Shown here: positions 55,309-64,000 of the stretch, one piece after another
Layout of the letters: each line of letters begins with the position of its first letter
How positions within the stretch are numbered: position 1 is the first letter of the stretch
DNA from: Idiomarina sp.
Lineage (GTDB): Bacteria > Pseudomonadota > Gammaproteobacteria > Enterobacterales > Alteromonadaceae
Reading direction: 5' to 3'
DNA length: 64,000 nucleotides
Assembly (NCBI GenBank): GCA_022565355.1
Contig: JAIUMU010000002.1
Location: 1-64,000 of the forward strand
Program-made: the position numbers and the translations under genes
The notes under the pieces: model-generated
Seen by the model: the letters and a program-made list of their open reading frames with translations, nothing else
Database searches by the model: none
What the model was told of the DNA's origin: nothing

Positions 55309-55710
55309 TCAGTCGTTCTCCGCTGCTATTGAAATCTGGGCAATGCCGGCTTCTTTAATTTGGTCCATCACTCTAACAACAACGCCGTGACGGGCGCCCT
55401 CGTCTGCTTGAATAACCACCATATCGGTAGGCTGTTCAGCAAGGAGACGTTCCAAGTTCGCGGCAACCCGCTCTACATCAACCTGGCGACGGTCCATCCA
55501 TACTTCACCGTTTTCACGGATAGCAATAAAGATGTTGGCCGAAGGCTTCTGAGTCGCTTGTGATGCTTCTGGACGATTTACATCGATACCAGCCTCTTTC
55601 ACAAACGATGTTGTAACGATGAAGAAGATCAACATGATGAATACGATGTCGAGCATCGGAGTCATGTCTAGTGTTGCTTCTTCTTCTTCGCGTAAACGTT
55701 TACGTGCCAT
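55309..55710 (-). CDS. exbD: Biopolymer transport protein ExbD
   Basis: The 133-residue protein has a single N-terminal membrane helix with the conserved proton-carrying Asp in DMTPMLDIVFIMLIFFIV (Asp21) and a periplasmic domain ending GIAQISIAAEND. ExbD forms the proton channel with ExbB. It is one base upstream of tonB and 12 bp after exbB. Confidence 0.95.
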   Translation of the reverse strand: MARKRLREEEEATLDMTPMLDIVFIMLIFFIVTTSFVKEAGIDVNRPEASQATQKPSANIFIAIRENGEVWMDRRQVDVERVAANLERLLAEQPTDMVVIQADEGARHGVVVRVMDQIKEAGIAQISIAAEND

Positions 55711-55722
55711 AATTCTTCTCTC

Positions 55723-56250
55723 TTAATGATGTGGCAGACTGTCAATAAGGCGTTCTTTTGCAGCTTTAGCACGTGCGTCTAAACGCTGCGCAAAGAACAT
55801 ACCTGACAGAGCTGCAACCATTCCCGCCATAGTCGGAATCGTAGCCATCGAGATACCGCCTGCCATCAGACGAGGGTTACCGGTTCCTTGCACTGCCATA
55901 ATTTCAAAAACAGTGATCATCCCCGTAACCGTACCAAGTAATCCGATTAACGGACAAATGGCTATCATCGTCTTCAGCACGAGCATCCGCGCTGTCAATT
56001 TATCGGACGCTTCGGAAATCCATGCATCACGGATTCTATGTGCGTACCAGGAGGTGGTGTCCTTACGGGCGTTCCACTCGGCAACTATCTTATCCCGTTC
56101 TTTTGGGAATACGCCGAGTAGATACCACCAACGCTCAATCATAACTATCCACATGATTAAAAGCGCGGCGAACACCATGTATAAAACGTCACCACCTGTG
56201 CCAATAAAATCCCTGACAGATTCCCATAGTCCCATCAGGTACAATTGCAT
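55723..56250 (-). CDS. exbB: MotA/TolQ/ExbB proton channel protein (ExbB2)
   Basis: The 175-residue protein has three membrane helices and the ExbB/TolQ signature in MIAICPLIGLLGTVTGMITVF and MAGGISMATIPTMAGMVAALSG. It forms the pentameric channel around ExbD. It lies 3 bp after ttpC, which codes for a larger protein of the same superfamily, as in Vibrio TonB2 loci where both are needed. Confidence 0.95.
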   Translation of the reverse strand: MQLYLMGLWESVRDFIGTGGDVLYMVFAALLIMWIVMIERWWYLLGVFPKERDKIVAEWNARKDTTSWYAHRIRDAWISEASDKLTARMLVLKTMIAICPLIGLLGTVTGMITVFEIMAVQGTGNPRLMAGGISMATIPTMAGMVAALSGMFFAQRLDARAKAAKERLIDSLPHH

Positions 56251-56253
56251 GGC

Positions 56254-57627
56254 TTACGCTCCTTTCTTCTCTGCATGAGTAGCTACGATACCGGCAGACT
56301 GCTCATCGAGAATGTGGAGAATTGATTTGCTTTTCGAAGCCACAATTGAGTGGATAACGATAAGCGGTAGTGCTGCAATCAGACCCAAGGCAGTAGTTAC
56401 AAGTGCCATTGAAATGTCGCCAGCCATGATACGTGGATCACCAGTACCGAATAGTGTGATTGATTGGAAGGTACCAATCATACCAACTACCGTACCTAAT
56501 AGACCCATTAGCGGCGCAATAGCTGCCAAGATCTTGATGATATTCACACCAGAATCAATTGACGGTGTTTCGCGAAGTATCGCTTCATCAAGTTTCAGCT
56601 CAAGGTTCGCAATGTCCGTATTTGGATTCTCATGATACACCTTCAAGATACGGCCCAATGGGTTCTTGTCTGAAGGGTTCTGAGGATCTTTCAACTGACG
56701 ACGAATTGCTCCACCTACAGCAGTAAGAGTTACCAGCTTGTAAATCGCGATAGCGAAACCAAGGAATAATACAAAGGTAATCGCGTAACCAACGGTTTGA
56801 CCTTGATGATAACGCTCAGAAAGAGTTGCTTTCTGGGTTAACAAGCTCAAGATTTGGCCGCGTGACGGATCGATGAACAATCCAGCATACCCTGAAGTTG
56901 TATTTTCAAAGTTAGCAGCTGCACGCAAGATGTGGCCAGAAGGCTGACGAGCGATAGGCTGAATTTGCTGAGTTGAATCATTGTAGATTAAGTATTCACC
57001 ATCAGAAATCAGGTTGAATGCACCGATACGGATTACGTCACGAACTTCAGAACCACCATCTAATAAGGTTACTTCGCCTTGATAGCGCGCAACTTTACCT
57101 GATTCAGTCATTTCGGTAAGAAGCGCTAACCAAAGCTCTTCTAATTCACCGATATTTGGAAGTTCACGTGCTTCCGCAAGGCTGCCCAATATTTTTTCAC
57201 GATCTGGATATTGTGCACTTACGATCGACGTAGAAATACGGCCGATAGTATCTGATGCTGCACCACGAATTACACCGAAGATCTCACCCAAAGTACCAAC
57301 CATGTTATCAAGTTCGGTTTCTTTGTTAGCGATGTTAATTTCGTTTTGCGAGTACTCTTCTTGTAAACGAGTACTACGTGCTTGCTCATCACGCAATTCT
57401 TGCTGCGCTTGGCGTAACAGTTGTTGCTTGTCAGCACGATCATCGAGGAAACGACGTTCACGAGCTTGGTCAATGCGCTGCGCAGATGCGCGCTGCTGTT
57501 GAACTTGCTGTAAAAGTTCGTCAAGAGTTCTAGCTTCAGTTTCCTGTGCGTTCACAGAAAACGCAGCTGTTGCCGCAAGGGTAATACCTGCCGCGGCTAC
57601 CATGAGGTTTTTCACTACTTGTTTCAT
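56254..57627 (-). CDS. ttpC: TtpC-like MotA/TolQ/ExbB protein with periplasmic N-terminal domain
   Basis: The 457-residue protein starts with a signal peptide (residues 1-27, ending VNAQ) and a long coiled-coil periplasmic region (about 30-125; QQQRASAQRIDQARERRF). A soluble segment follows, then three membrane helices with the ExbB signature ILAAIAPLMGLLGTVVGMIGTF and MAGDISMALVTTALGLIAALPL. This is the layout of Vibrio TtpC, the extra TonB2 component. Its start overlaps the stop of the DUF3450 gene by 4 bp (ATGA). Confidence 0.93.
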   Translation of the reverse strand: MKQVVKNLMVAAAGITLAATAAFSVNAQETEARTLDELLQQVQQQRASAQRIDQARERRFLDDRADKQQLLRQAQQELRDEQARSTRLQEEYSQNEINIANKETELDNMVGTLGEIFGVIRGAASDTIGRISTSIVSAQYPDREKILGSLAEARELPNIGELEELWLALLTEMTESGKVARYQGEVTLLDGGSEVRDVIRIGAFNLISDGEYLIYNDSTQQIQPIARQPSGHILRAAANFENTTSGYAGLFIDPSRGQILSLLTQKATLSERYHQGQTVGYAITFVLFLGFAIAIYKLVTLTAVGGAIRRQLKDPQNPSDKNPLGRILKVYHENPNTDIANLELKLDEAILRETPSIDSGVNIIKILAAIAPLMGLLGTVVGMIGTFQSITLFGTGDPRIMAGDISMALVTTALGLIAALPLIVIHSIVASKSKSILHILDEQSAGIVATHAEKKGA

Positions 57628-58412
57628 TCTGCACTCTCCGCGGCAAAGATTGGCAGACGCACAACATCAAATGCGGTCTGACGGCGAGACATACGGATTG
57701 CTTGAGTAAGCGGGCTTAAGAAGTTGTCTTCTATACGACCCCAAGAACGGGTTTCGTTATCCCATACCCATGCATTACGCATATCCAACGATTGTGCCAA
57801 GAAAGCGATACGACCTACATGCAAGTAATCTACTGCAATGTCTTGGCCTTCGAAGTTCAACGTACCTTGATAAGAAATAAGGCCTACGCCGTAATCCATT
57901 TCAATTTGGTATGCTTCGATGATCTGACGGAACTTCTCAGAATCAGTAACTTCTGAGCGAACCATCAACTCACGTAAACGCTCAACTCGACGTTCCCGTT
58001 GTTCACGGTGAATTGGAATGTCCAGCTGAACGAACTCACCAAGTGAATCGATCATTTTGTACATAAGTGGCACAACACCTTGGCGCGTTTCTTCGATACC
58101 ATCAATTTGAGTTTGTAACGAATCAAGCGTCGCGTTCTGATCGTCTACAAGACGCTGAACGTGGTTGTTGTATAGTCTAAGCGCTTCGAACTCGGCAACT
58201 ACCGAACGGTATTCACCTAGAAGATCGCTGCTCTGTTCGAACAACGAATCGATACGCTCTTGAGAGGCGGCATTAGCGCGATTGGTTTGCGTTTGCTCAG
58301 CCTGTAACTGTGACAAGGACGTATCTTGAGCTGAGGCCAAGCTTACTCCTGTCAGCGCCATCACACCTACCACGGCGGCAGCGATTTTGCTTCGTTTAAT
58401 TACTGTGGTCAT
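57624..58412 (-). CDS. DUF3450 family protein, TonB2-operon partner
   Basis: The 262-residue protein has a signal peptide (residues 1-29, ending LASAQD), a coiled coil of about 85 residues (LQAEQTQTNRANAASQERI to QTQIDGIEE) and a C-terminal soluble domain ending MSRRQTAFDVVRLPIFAAES. It matches DUF3450, found as the first gene of TonB2-type operons in marine gammaproteobacteria. The coiled coil parallels that of TtpC and may pair with it. A TTG at 58421 extends the frame by three codons; the ATG at 58412 is the more natural start. Exact function unknown. Confidence 0.92.
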   Translation of the reverse strand: MTTVIKRSKIAAAVVGVMALTGVSLASAQDTSLSQLQAEQTQTNRANAASQERIDSLFEQSSDLLGEYRSVVAEFEALRLYNNHVQRLVDDQNATLDSLQTQIDGIEETRQGVVPLMYKMIDSLGEFVQLDIPIHREQRERRVERLRELMVRSEVTDSEKFRQIIEAYQIEMDYGVGLISYQGTLNFEGQDIAVDYLHVGRIAFLAQSLDMRNAWVWDNETRSWGRIEDNFLSPLTQAIRMSRRQTAFDVVRLPIFAAESAE

Positions 58413-58774
58413 AGTTCCCAACCAATTTGACTTAACTTTATCCTTCGCTTACGAGGCGTGAACAGAAGTGCGAACGTCACCTGGTAATGCTCGGGACCCA
58501 GTTGTGTGAGTGATGAAAAAGTTTTCTACACCAAAATAGCTATCTCGCAGAAATAGCATTCCTTGAATACTCCCACGAACACAGCGAGCCTGTCAACCGA
58601 CCAAATCGAGGTTTCTTGTTAGAATGTACGAACAGGTAAAAAGTTCATATACAAAAGGCACATGAGAGCAAATCATCCGACCAGATCATGCGCCATGCCT
58701 CGATAGCGGCAAATTTACGGCATAATTTTTTAGCAAGAAAAAAAAGGCTTCGAAAACTAATTAGTTAGCTCAAG
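58413..58774. other. Intergenic region upstream of the DUF3450-TonB operon
   Basis: This 362-bp gap contains no supported gene. On the minus strand a perfect TTGACA lies at 58591-58596, but the nearest -10-like TATTCA is 21 bp away, so the promoter is uncertain. Near 58755-58766 a 12-bp palindrome AACTAATTAGTT followed (minus strand) by a run of nine T at 58739-58747 may stop the methyltransferase transcript. Confidence 0.4.
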
Positions 58775-59755
58775 CTAGCGCTTTTTTGCAACGAAAGTGT
58801 AAGCAAACAACTCACCTTCAATTGTAAAGTCTGCATACGAAAACTCGCCTTTCATGCCTTCAACCATTCCTTGAAGTGCCATTAGTTTTTCTTTATTTAA
58901 AGCCACAGAAACCTGTTCTTGGATACGCAATCGGTGATTCTGCAACGCATTATAAACCCCGCCCAAGCCTTGTAACGCTTGTTTGGCAGTTTGTGCATTA
59001 TTCACTGATTTAATTAAACCAATGGCTTGGCCAAATACATCATTCACCCACTGCGCATCGCCCTCTTGGTTAAAACGCTCATTGATGATCGTCATGGTCC
59101 ATTGCACTGATTTGGTAACCGCAATACATTCCTGAGTACGATTCCAGCTCGCGTAATCCATGCTATCTAGTGCACCCGAGGCCAAGTTAAAGAGCAAATC
59201 GAGTTGCATAAAGAGTGGCGAGTTATTCAAGATATAATCGAAAATCTGTAAACCACGCTGGGAATCTTGCACTAATGCCGATTCGCTATGATGCGCCATT
59301 ACCACCAGTTCACCGCCTGGTTTTAATACGCGGAAAATTTCTTTCAGCGCCGGTTTTGCATCCGCGTATTCAAAAGCAAACTGGCTCGTTACACGATCGA
59401 TAGAGCCAGCCGCAAACGGCATTTTTTCGATAGGCGTTTCACCGTGAAAGGTAATTCCTTTCAGCTTTTTTTGTAGCTCTGGTTTGCTCTGCAAGCTTGC
59501 TGCTGGGTTAATCGCCGCTGCATCAACTCCGATAACCTCCCAGGCACGCTTATGTTTTCTCCCATACTCGGTAATCAACACTGCAAGAGCACCATTACCG
59601 GTGCCTGCGTCTACCACGCAAGCATCTTTTGCACATTTGCTTAGGTGTTGCTGCCAAAATTCTGCTATTTCACCGGCATAGCCTGAGGCCGCACCTGATT
59701 CGGCAAAACTGTTCAATGCGCCTGAATTGCGCCAATAATCACTCCAATGCTGCAT
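58775..59755 (-). CDS. Class I SAM-dependent methyltransferase
   Basis: The 326-residue protein has a Rossmann-type methyltransferase fold: motif I VVDAGTGNGALAVLI, an acidic motif II VIGVDAAAINP, RVTSQFAFEYADAKPALKEI and post-III FRVLKPGGELVVMAHH, resembling UbiE/Methyltransf_11 proteins. The C-terminal 120 residues are helical with no recognised domain. It has no signal peptide. It lies between the TonB operon and the TonB-dependent receptor, all on the minus strand, but is separated from each by gaps and a terminator, so it is probably its own unit. The substrate is unknown. Confidence 0.88.
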   Translation of the reverse strand: MQHWSDYWRNSGALNSFAESGAASGYAGEIAEFWQQHLSKCAKDACVVDAGTGNGALAVLITEYGRKHKRAWEVIGVDAAAINPAASLQSKPELQKKLKGITFHGETPIEKMPFAAGSIDRVTSQFAFEYADAKPALKEIFRVLKPGGELVVMAHHSESALVQDSQRGLQIFDYILNNSPLFMQLDLLFNLASGALDSMDYASWNRTQECIAVTKSVQWTMTIINERFNQEGDAQWVNDVFGQAIGLIKSVNNAQTAKQALQGLGGVYNALQNHRLRIQEQVSVALNKEKLMALQGMVEGMKGEFSYADFTIEGELFAYTFVAKKR

Positions 59756-59864
59756 AGTTTTTTTATCTCTATTAGTTAATAAAAATAGTTGTTTCGAAAC
59801 GGTTCAAGAAAAGATTACCACAGATATTGGTATCAGAAAGGCTTCCTAAACAACAAAAAATGGA

Positions 59865-59895
59865 TAAAAAAAACCGGCCCTGAGGCCGGTTTTTG
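59865..59895 (-). terminator. Terminator of the TonB-dependent receptor gene
   Basis: A perfect 10-bp stem AAAACCGGCC/GGCCGGTTTT has a CTGA loop. The minus strand runs into eight T. It lies about 40 bp past the receptor stop codon. Confidence 0.93.
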
Positions 59896-59936
59896 TTTTG
59901 GTTATTACAAAACCAAATTTAACTCAACTCAATAGC

Positions 59937-62723
59937 TTAGAAACGTTGAGTGTAACGGAAGTAAGTTACACGGCCAAACGCGTTGTAAAGGTTGAAGTTG
60001 TAGCTACGGCCACCGAAAGCATTCAGTTGCGGTTCTTTAGCGAACGCGTTCTGAGCACCAACAGTTAAGCGACCATCCCACGAAGTGTTGTAAGTTACTT
60101 GGATGTCATGCGTAGTCCAAGTACCAGTACGGTCGTAAGAGAAGCCATCTGTTCTATCAGTTTGGTTGCCGATTACGTTGATGTTCCAAGCGATATCGAA
60201 ATCACCGAGTGAATGAACGTTTTGTAACGTTGCACGATATTTCGGGTCACCGATGTCACCTACGAAGCTCTCACCGCCATCAATCTTGAATGAACGAGTG
60301 TAAGCTACTTGTAAGTTTTGGTTCAAACGACCGTACTGACCGAAATCAAAGTTAGTACGTGCATTGAAATCGAAGCCTTCAATTTCGATTGTGCCGTCGT
60401 TACCGTAACCTGAATCAACATTCACGATTGGGTTCACTGGAGAACCTGCTGGTACTTGGCCAGTGAAATCTACGTTAGGGTTACGGTTAACACCTAAACC
60501 TGCTGGAATCGGCTGACCTTGACGCTCACGGTTAAGAAGTGTAACTGCACCGAAGAACGCGATACGGTTCTTGATTTCAACGTTCCAGTAATCAAGTGAG
60601 AAGTTCAACCAATCAGCTGGCTGATACGCAACACCTAAAGACATTTGCGTTGAATCTTCAGATTCCAAATCAGGGTTCGCACGAGTTTCTTGACGAACCT
60701 GCACAGAACACGTAGCAACGTCTGAGAAGTTCAAACAAGTTGCTGGATCGTTCACCGCTGGGTTACCAGAAGATGGCGCCTGAGTGATGATATCAAGTGA
60801 TGGAGCACGGAAGCCTTGGCCCCATGAACCACGAACCAATAACGTGTCAGTTGGAGTCCAACGGAAGCTCGCTTTAGGTGAGAAATCTGAACCGTAGTCA
60901 GAGTACTCATCGAAACGACCAGCGATGTTCAACTCAAGGTCATACGTTACTGGAATTAGGATTTCCGCGTAAGCAGAGGTTACGTCACGTCCACCACCTG
61001 CAGAGTTACCAGCAGAACCACCTACAACACCAGCTTCAGAAAGTGCATCGTACTGATCCACGTAATCTTCTTCACGATATTCGAAGCCAACTGCGGCTTG
61101 AATCATACCAGCATTGGTATCCATCACGTCGAAGCTTGCTGAACCGAAGATTTCTTTCTGTTGGAACTCAGAAACACGTGAAATCGTTACGTTCATGCTG
61201 TTGATCAATTGCGCATACGCATCTTGGTCAGCTTGATCAGTATAACGGCCACCTAGTGGATCACGTAGATCGTAGTAGATACCTTCAAACGAAGCGTTGT
61301 TTACTAAGTTATCTGCTTGCGAACGTAGCAAGTAGTTGTAACCGATATCGTAAGTTTTAGAACGGCTCGTACGTGCGCCGAAATCTACATCAACTTCACC
61401 GATTCGGCCTTGCGCGCCGAACAACAAATCTGTAGATGTGTTGTCAACGTAGCTATCACGGTCACCGATTGAAGCAAAACGATGCCAGTATTTCATGTCA
61501 CGGTTACCAGTAACACGGCCACCGATCAACTCGTCATCATCGTTGAAACGCGGAACTACTGCGTTGTCACCGTTAAATACAGTGTCACCAGCTAACCAGC
61601 TGTTGTATGCATCAATACCGATGTTACGGCCAGCACCAGCATAATCAGGGTTATAGAATGGGCTGTCTGGGTTCGTTGGGTTGTTCAAGCTGTTGAAGTT
61701 CAACGTTGAACCTGGATCGTTCAATGAAGGTGCGTAACGACCAAACGACTTAGCGCTTGAGTAGCTAGCATTCATGAATACGTTCCAGTCATCATTGATG
61801 TCGTGGTCAGCTTTCAAGAACAAACCACGGTTACCAGTTGATGCTTCGTTCGCATTAGTTGCGTTAAAGTCGTAGTTACAACCAAATCCGCCACCAGTTA
61901 ACGGTACTGAACGGAAGTTAACTGTATCAGTACAAGTGTTTGGATCTGCTGCACGGAAACCGCCAGAGTTATCAGTTTCAGTAACGTTGTTACCGTAAAT
62001 TGAGTTACCTGGTTGTACCCAGCTATATGCGTTTTCGAAAATGATGTCACGGTTGTTCCATGAAACACCACCGATTACACGAGTAGTATCGTTAGAAGAA
62101 CCGAATACAATTGAACCTTCTTCACGGTCGCCGCCATCACTAGGCAAGCTAACCGTAGAACGGCCATAACGTGCTTCAACGCCGTTGAAATCACGACGCG
62201 TTACGATGTTAATTACACCACCGATTGCATCTGAACCGTATACCGCTGATGCACCGTCAGAAAGGATTTCAATCCGTTCTACTGCTGCCATTGGTACGAT
62301 GCTTAAATCTTGGCTAGAACCAGTTGATGGAGACGTTGGTAAACGACGGCCATCTAAAAGAACTAACGTACGAGAAGCACCTAAGCCACGTAAGCTAACA
62401 GTTGAGGTACCTTGCGCCGCGTTACCAGATTGCGGACGGAATGAACCAGAAGTGTTAAAAGTTGTGCCACGAAGTAAATCGGCAACTGAAGTTTCACCAG
62501 AAAGATCGATATCTTCACGGCTGATAGTGGTTACCGGAAGCGCGCCTTCCATCTCTGAACGAGAAATACGCGAACCAGTTACTTGGATACGCTCAACGCG
62601 CTCCGCCTGTTCTTCATCTTGCTCCTGCTCTTGCGCTTGCGCAATTCCAGCGAATGCTGTAGCTGAAGCACCAAACATCAATGCTAAGCGAACTGACTTA
62701 GCTACTTTGCTATTTGTGTACAT
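59937..62723 (-). CDS. TonB-dependent outer-membrane receptor
   Basis: The 928-residue protein has a signal peptide (about 1-28, ending AQAQ), an acidic E/Q-rich stretch, a TonB-box-like RIQVTGSRI and a plug domain (PVTTISREDID, VSLRGLGASRTLVLLDGRRL, SAVYGSDAIGGVINIVTRRDF). A 22-strand-type barrel follows, ending in aromatic TYFRYTQRF for BAM recognition. The barrel features GSWGQGFRAPS and NP-rich loops are seen in the marine peptide/carbohydrate-type receptor group rather than classical siderophore receptors. The frame extends 32 codons upstream, but the ATG at 62723 has GGGAGA before it and starts the signal peptide. The ligand is unknown. It is likely powered by the TonB2-type system nearby. 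Confidence 0.94.
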   Translation of the reverse strand: MYTNSKVAKSVRLALMFGASATAFAGIAQAQEQEQDEEQAERVERIQVTGSRISRSEMEGALPVTTISREDIDLSGETSVADLLRGTTFNTSGSFRPQSGNAAQGTSTVSLRGLGASRTLVLLDGRRLPTSPSTGSSQDLSIVPMAAVERIEILSDGASAVYGSDAIGGVINIVTRRDFNGVEARYGRSTVSLPSDGGDREEGSIVFGSSNDTTRVIGGVSWNNRDIIFENAYSWVQPGNSIYGNNVTETDNSGGFRAADPNTCTDTVNFRSVPLTGGGFGCNYDFNATNANEASTGNRGLFLKADHDINDDWNVFMNASYSSAKSFGRYAPSLNDPGSTLNFNSLNNPTNPDSPFYNPDYAGAGRNIGIDAYNSWLAGDTVFNGDNAVVPRFNDDDELIGGRVTGNRDMKYWHRFASIGDRDSYVDNTSTDLLFGAQGRIGEVDVDFGARTSRSKTYDIGYNYLLRSQADNLVNNASFEGIYYDLRDPLGGRYTDQADQDAYAQLINSMNVTISRVSEFQQKEIFGSASFDVMDTNAGMIQAAVGFEYREEDYVDQYDALSEAGVVGGSAGNSAGGGRDVTSAYAEILIPVTYDLELNIAGRFDEYSDYGSDFSPKASFRWTPTDTLLVRGSWGQGFRAPSLDIITQAPSSGNPAVNDPATCLNFSDVATCSVQVRQETRANPDLESEDSTQMSLGVAYQPADWLNFSLDYWNVEIKNRIAFFGAVTLLNRERQGQPIPAGLGVNRNPNVDFTGQVPAGSPVNPIVNVDSGYGNDGTIEIEGFDFNARTNFDFGQYGRLNQNLQVAYTRSFKIDGGESFVGDIGDPKYRATLQNVHSLGDFDIAWNINVIGNQTDRTDGFSYDRTGTWTTHDIQVTYNTSWDGRLTVGAQNAFAKEPQLNAFGGRSYNFNLYNAFGRVTYFRYTQRF

Positions 62724-62918
62724 GTAGTATCTCCCTGGATCACTCGTGGTGATTTTTAGGTTTATTATGCAGCAGAAAATTGCTGCTTTATCTAAAGTGT
62801 TTTGTTTACAAATCAACAAACTGTTGAGAAATCTTAGTGGTTCGCTCTACACAACCCACTCAACATGTACGGGCAATTTATCCCAAGATGTTGTTAGATT
62901 TTAACGCCCAACAACCTG

Positions 62919-62946
62919 ACTATATCAAAACGTATAAGGGTTGCAA
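62919..62946 (-). promoter_or_regulatory. Promoter of the TonB-dependent receptor gene
   Basis: On the minus strand TTGCAA (62941-62946), a 16-bp spacer and TATAGT (62919-62924) give a leader of about 190 nt before the ATG at 62723. A weak stem ATAAGG/CCTTAT overlaps it (62934-62953) and could also end the upstream PriC-like gene. No Fur-like box was recognised. Confidence 0.6.
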
Positions 62947-63016
62947 GCCTTATGCGGCCATTTTACACAACAAATGTGAACTTTTTGTGCTGGCTGATTA
63001 CTAACGCGCAACATAT

Positions 63017-63313
63017 TCAATCCCGATATAGGGCTTGAACGAGCGCATTAAGCTGTTGTTCTACCACATCGCTAACAAACTGATAGGTAGGTGAAGCTGG
63101 GGACATTTCCGCGAGCATGCGGGCATTCTTCTCGGCCTCATCCAAATACGCCGCAACCTTATCGCTGCGGGTTTTGAACACCGATTGGGCAAACCATTCG
63201 CGGGTTAATTCGGGGCTGCGCCGCTGAGCACGCTCGCGCAAAGCGCGGAACACAGCGGCGGTTTTTGCTTCAGATTCACTGATACTTGCAGCAATCGATT
63301 CCATGTCACTCAT
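63017..63313 (-). CDS. Short PriC-like primosomal replication protein
   Basis: The 98-residue protein resembles the N-terminal half of PriC (primosomal replication N''): WFAQSVFKTRSDKVAAYLDE and AEKNARMLAE align with the PriC pattern of Phe/Leu-F-x-TR followed by a long helix and a late Q-rich helix (VEQQLNALVQAL). E. coli PriC has 175 residues, so this is a short form with only the SSB/DNA-contact helices, or another family with a similar pattern. The ATG lies immediately after the stop of the tryptophan dioxygenase-like gene (TAAATG), so the two are translationally linked. Annotation is by pattern only. Confidence 0.6.
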   Translation of the reverse strand: MSDMESIAASISESEAKTAAVFRALRERAQRRSPELTREWFAQSVFKTRSDKVAAYLDEAEKNARMLAEMSPASPTYQFVSDVVEQQLNALVQALYRD

Positions 63314-64000
63314 TTATAACTCCCGGCGTAAACTTGCCCTTACAGAGGCCGGTAACGGTGGCAAACTCCCTTTTGGCAATAAATACGTGGCCAAATTCAT
63401 GAAATCGGTGAAGATCCGGTTCTTCTCCGTTGTGCGTTTTAGGTATTCATGGCCAGAAGAGCCCCCCGTACCTATCTTCGAACCTAACATACGTTGCACC
63501 ATCATGGCATGCCGATAACGCCAAATGGTGAGGTTTTCATCGATATCGGTAAGCGCACTTAACACCTGGTAGGGTAAGTTAAACACGGGTTCTTCACGGT
63601 ACAAATTAATAAACAACGCGGCCTGCATGGCACGCTGCGATAAGCGCACGCGGCCATCGGCCTGCATCGCGGCATACTTATCCGCTTCAAACAGCGCCGA
63701 GAAGTTATCGCGGGTGGTTTCTAATTCCGCGAGTTCAGTAGCAAGCTCTTCGTCGCTTAACAACGCATTTGCGCGCACAATTTCTTCATCATGCAACAAT
63801 TGCTGATCAATGGCCTGTTGGTAGTGTTGCCAAAAAGTGAACTCGTCCTGTTCTAGAAAAGGCATCCGCGCCAGCCAAGCATCCACGCGAGTAAATAAAT
63901 CAGGTTGTTGTTCAAGCTCTTCTAAATACGCTCTATCGCTGGGATTTATGCGGTTATAAAACGAGGCCTGATCAAAAGCGATACGCTTATCACGGCGCAC
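63314..64000 (-). CDS. Tryptophan 2,3-dioxygenase-like protein (5' end outside window)
   Basis: The 228 residues visible are the C-terminal part of a heme tryptophan 2,3-dioxygenase, which opens the indole ring in the kynurenine pathway. The decisive motif is WRYRHAMMVQRMLGSKIGTGGSSGHEYLKRT-like, with the heme-ligand His in WRYRHAMMVQRML and the substrate-binding GTGGSSGHEYL. The conserved N-terminal region with the substrate-binding His/Tyr/Phe is missing because the gene runs off the right edge; the GTG at the very end is not a convincing start. Other kynurenine genes may lie beyond the edge. Its stop abuts the PriC-like ATG. Confidence 0.85.
   Translation of the reverse strand: MRRDKRIAFDQASFYNRINPSDRAYLEELEQQPDLFTRVDAWLARMPFLEQDEFTFWQHYQQAIDQQLLHDEEIVRANALLSDEELATELAELETTRDNFSALFEADKYAAMQADGRVRLSQRAMQAALFINLYREEPVFNLPYQVLSALTDIDENLTIWRYRHAMMVQRMLGSKIGTGGSSGHEYLKRTTEKNRIFTDFMNLATYLLPKGSLPPLPASVRASLRREL

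Overview
The window is a chromosomal segment of a marine-type gammaproteobacterium. Gene order and protein signatures (rsx operon next to nth, PA2778/PA2779 pair, DUF3450-TtpC-ExbB-ExbD-TonB-TPR locus, tsaB-slp-fadD-rnd order, apt-dnaX-ybaB-recR-htpG-adk order) suggest Alteromonadales, most likely an Idiomarinaceae member such as Idiomarina, Pseudidiomarina or Aliidiomarina. That placement is inference. Base composition is even throughout. I see no prophage, transposase, integrase, CRISPR array or plasmid module: this is dense core genome.

Layout. 1-6.1 kb: two identical tRNA-Val genes behind a consensus promoter, uvrB overlapping a MATE exporter gene, a PLP aminotransferase, then an AT-rich gap of about 0.8 kb with a terminator, a cluster of DnaA boxes and a tRNA-Asn. 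6.2-15.4 kb: a PAP2 phosphatase, the complete rsxABCDGE electron-transport operon with nth, a secreted M20 peptidase/amidohydrolase and RNase T. 15.5-17.6 kb: oxidative-stress genes (2-Cys peroxiredoxin, monothiol glutaredoxin, Fe superoxide dismutase). 17.7-22.7 kb: PA2778-type cysteine-peptidase lipoprotein with its PA2779-type partner, an S9 peptidase, fadR with a FadR operator over its own -35 box, and dsbB. 22.8-32.8 kb: a minus-strand run yoaA-tsaB-slp-hydrolase-fadD-rnd-ycgL-mltB-ycgM-ycgN.

32.9-42.7 kb: a membrane histidine kinase with a YfiR-like sensor, then the whole histidine operon (hisGDCBHAFI) behind a promoter, a His-rich leader peptide and a terminator/antiterminator, i.e. 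classical attenuation. 42.7-46.2 kb: a second MATE exporter, a hydrolase, a MAPEG protein and adk. 46.4-53.1 kb: htpG with a sigma-32 promoter, recR, ybaB, dnaX, apt, an orphan receiver protein and a 41-residue membrane protein. 53.4-62.7 kb: a TonB2-type energy-transduction operon (DUF3450, TtpC, ExbB, ExbD, TonB, TPR protein), a methyltransferase and a TonB-dependent receptor that the operon could energise. 63.0-64.0 kb: a short PriC-like gene and the 3' part of a tryptophan 2,3-dioxygenase gene cut by the window edge.

The most unusual signal is repeated DNA carried in frame inside essential or conserved genes: a 66-bp REP-like palindrome in hisC, a 21-bp tandem repeat (coding for EPSA heptapeptides) shared by yoaA and dnaX, an 11-bp-arm palindrome in a hydrolase, and a low-complexity insertion in hisH. 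They suggest that short mobile or expanding repeats have colonised loops and linkers of coding sequences in this genome.
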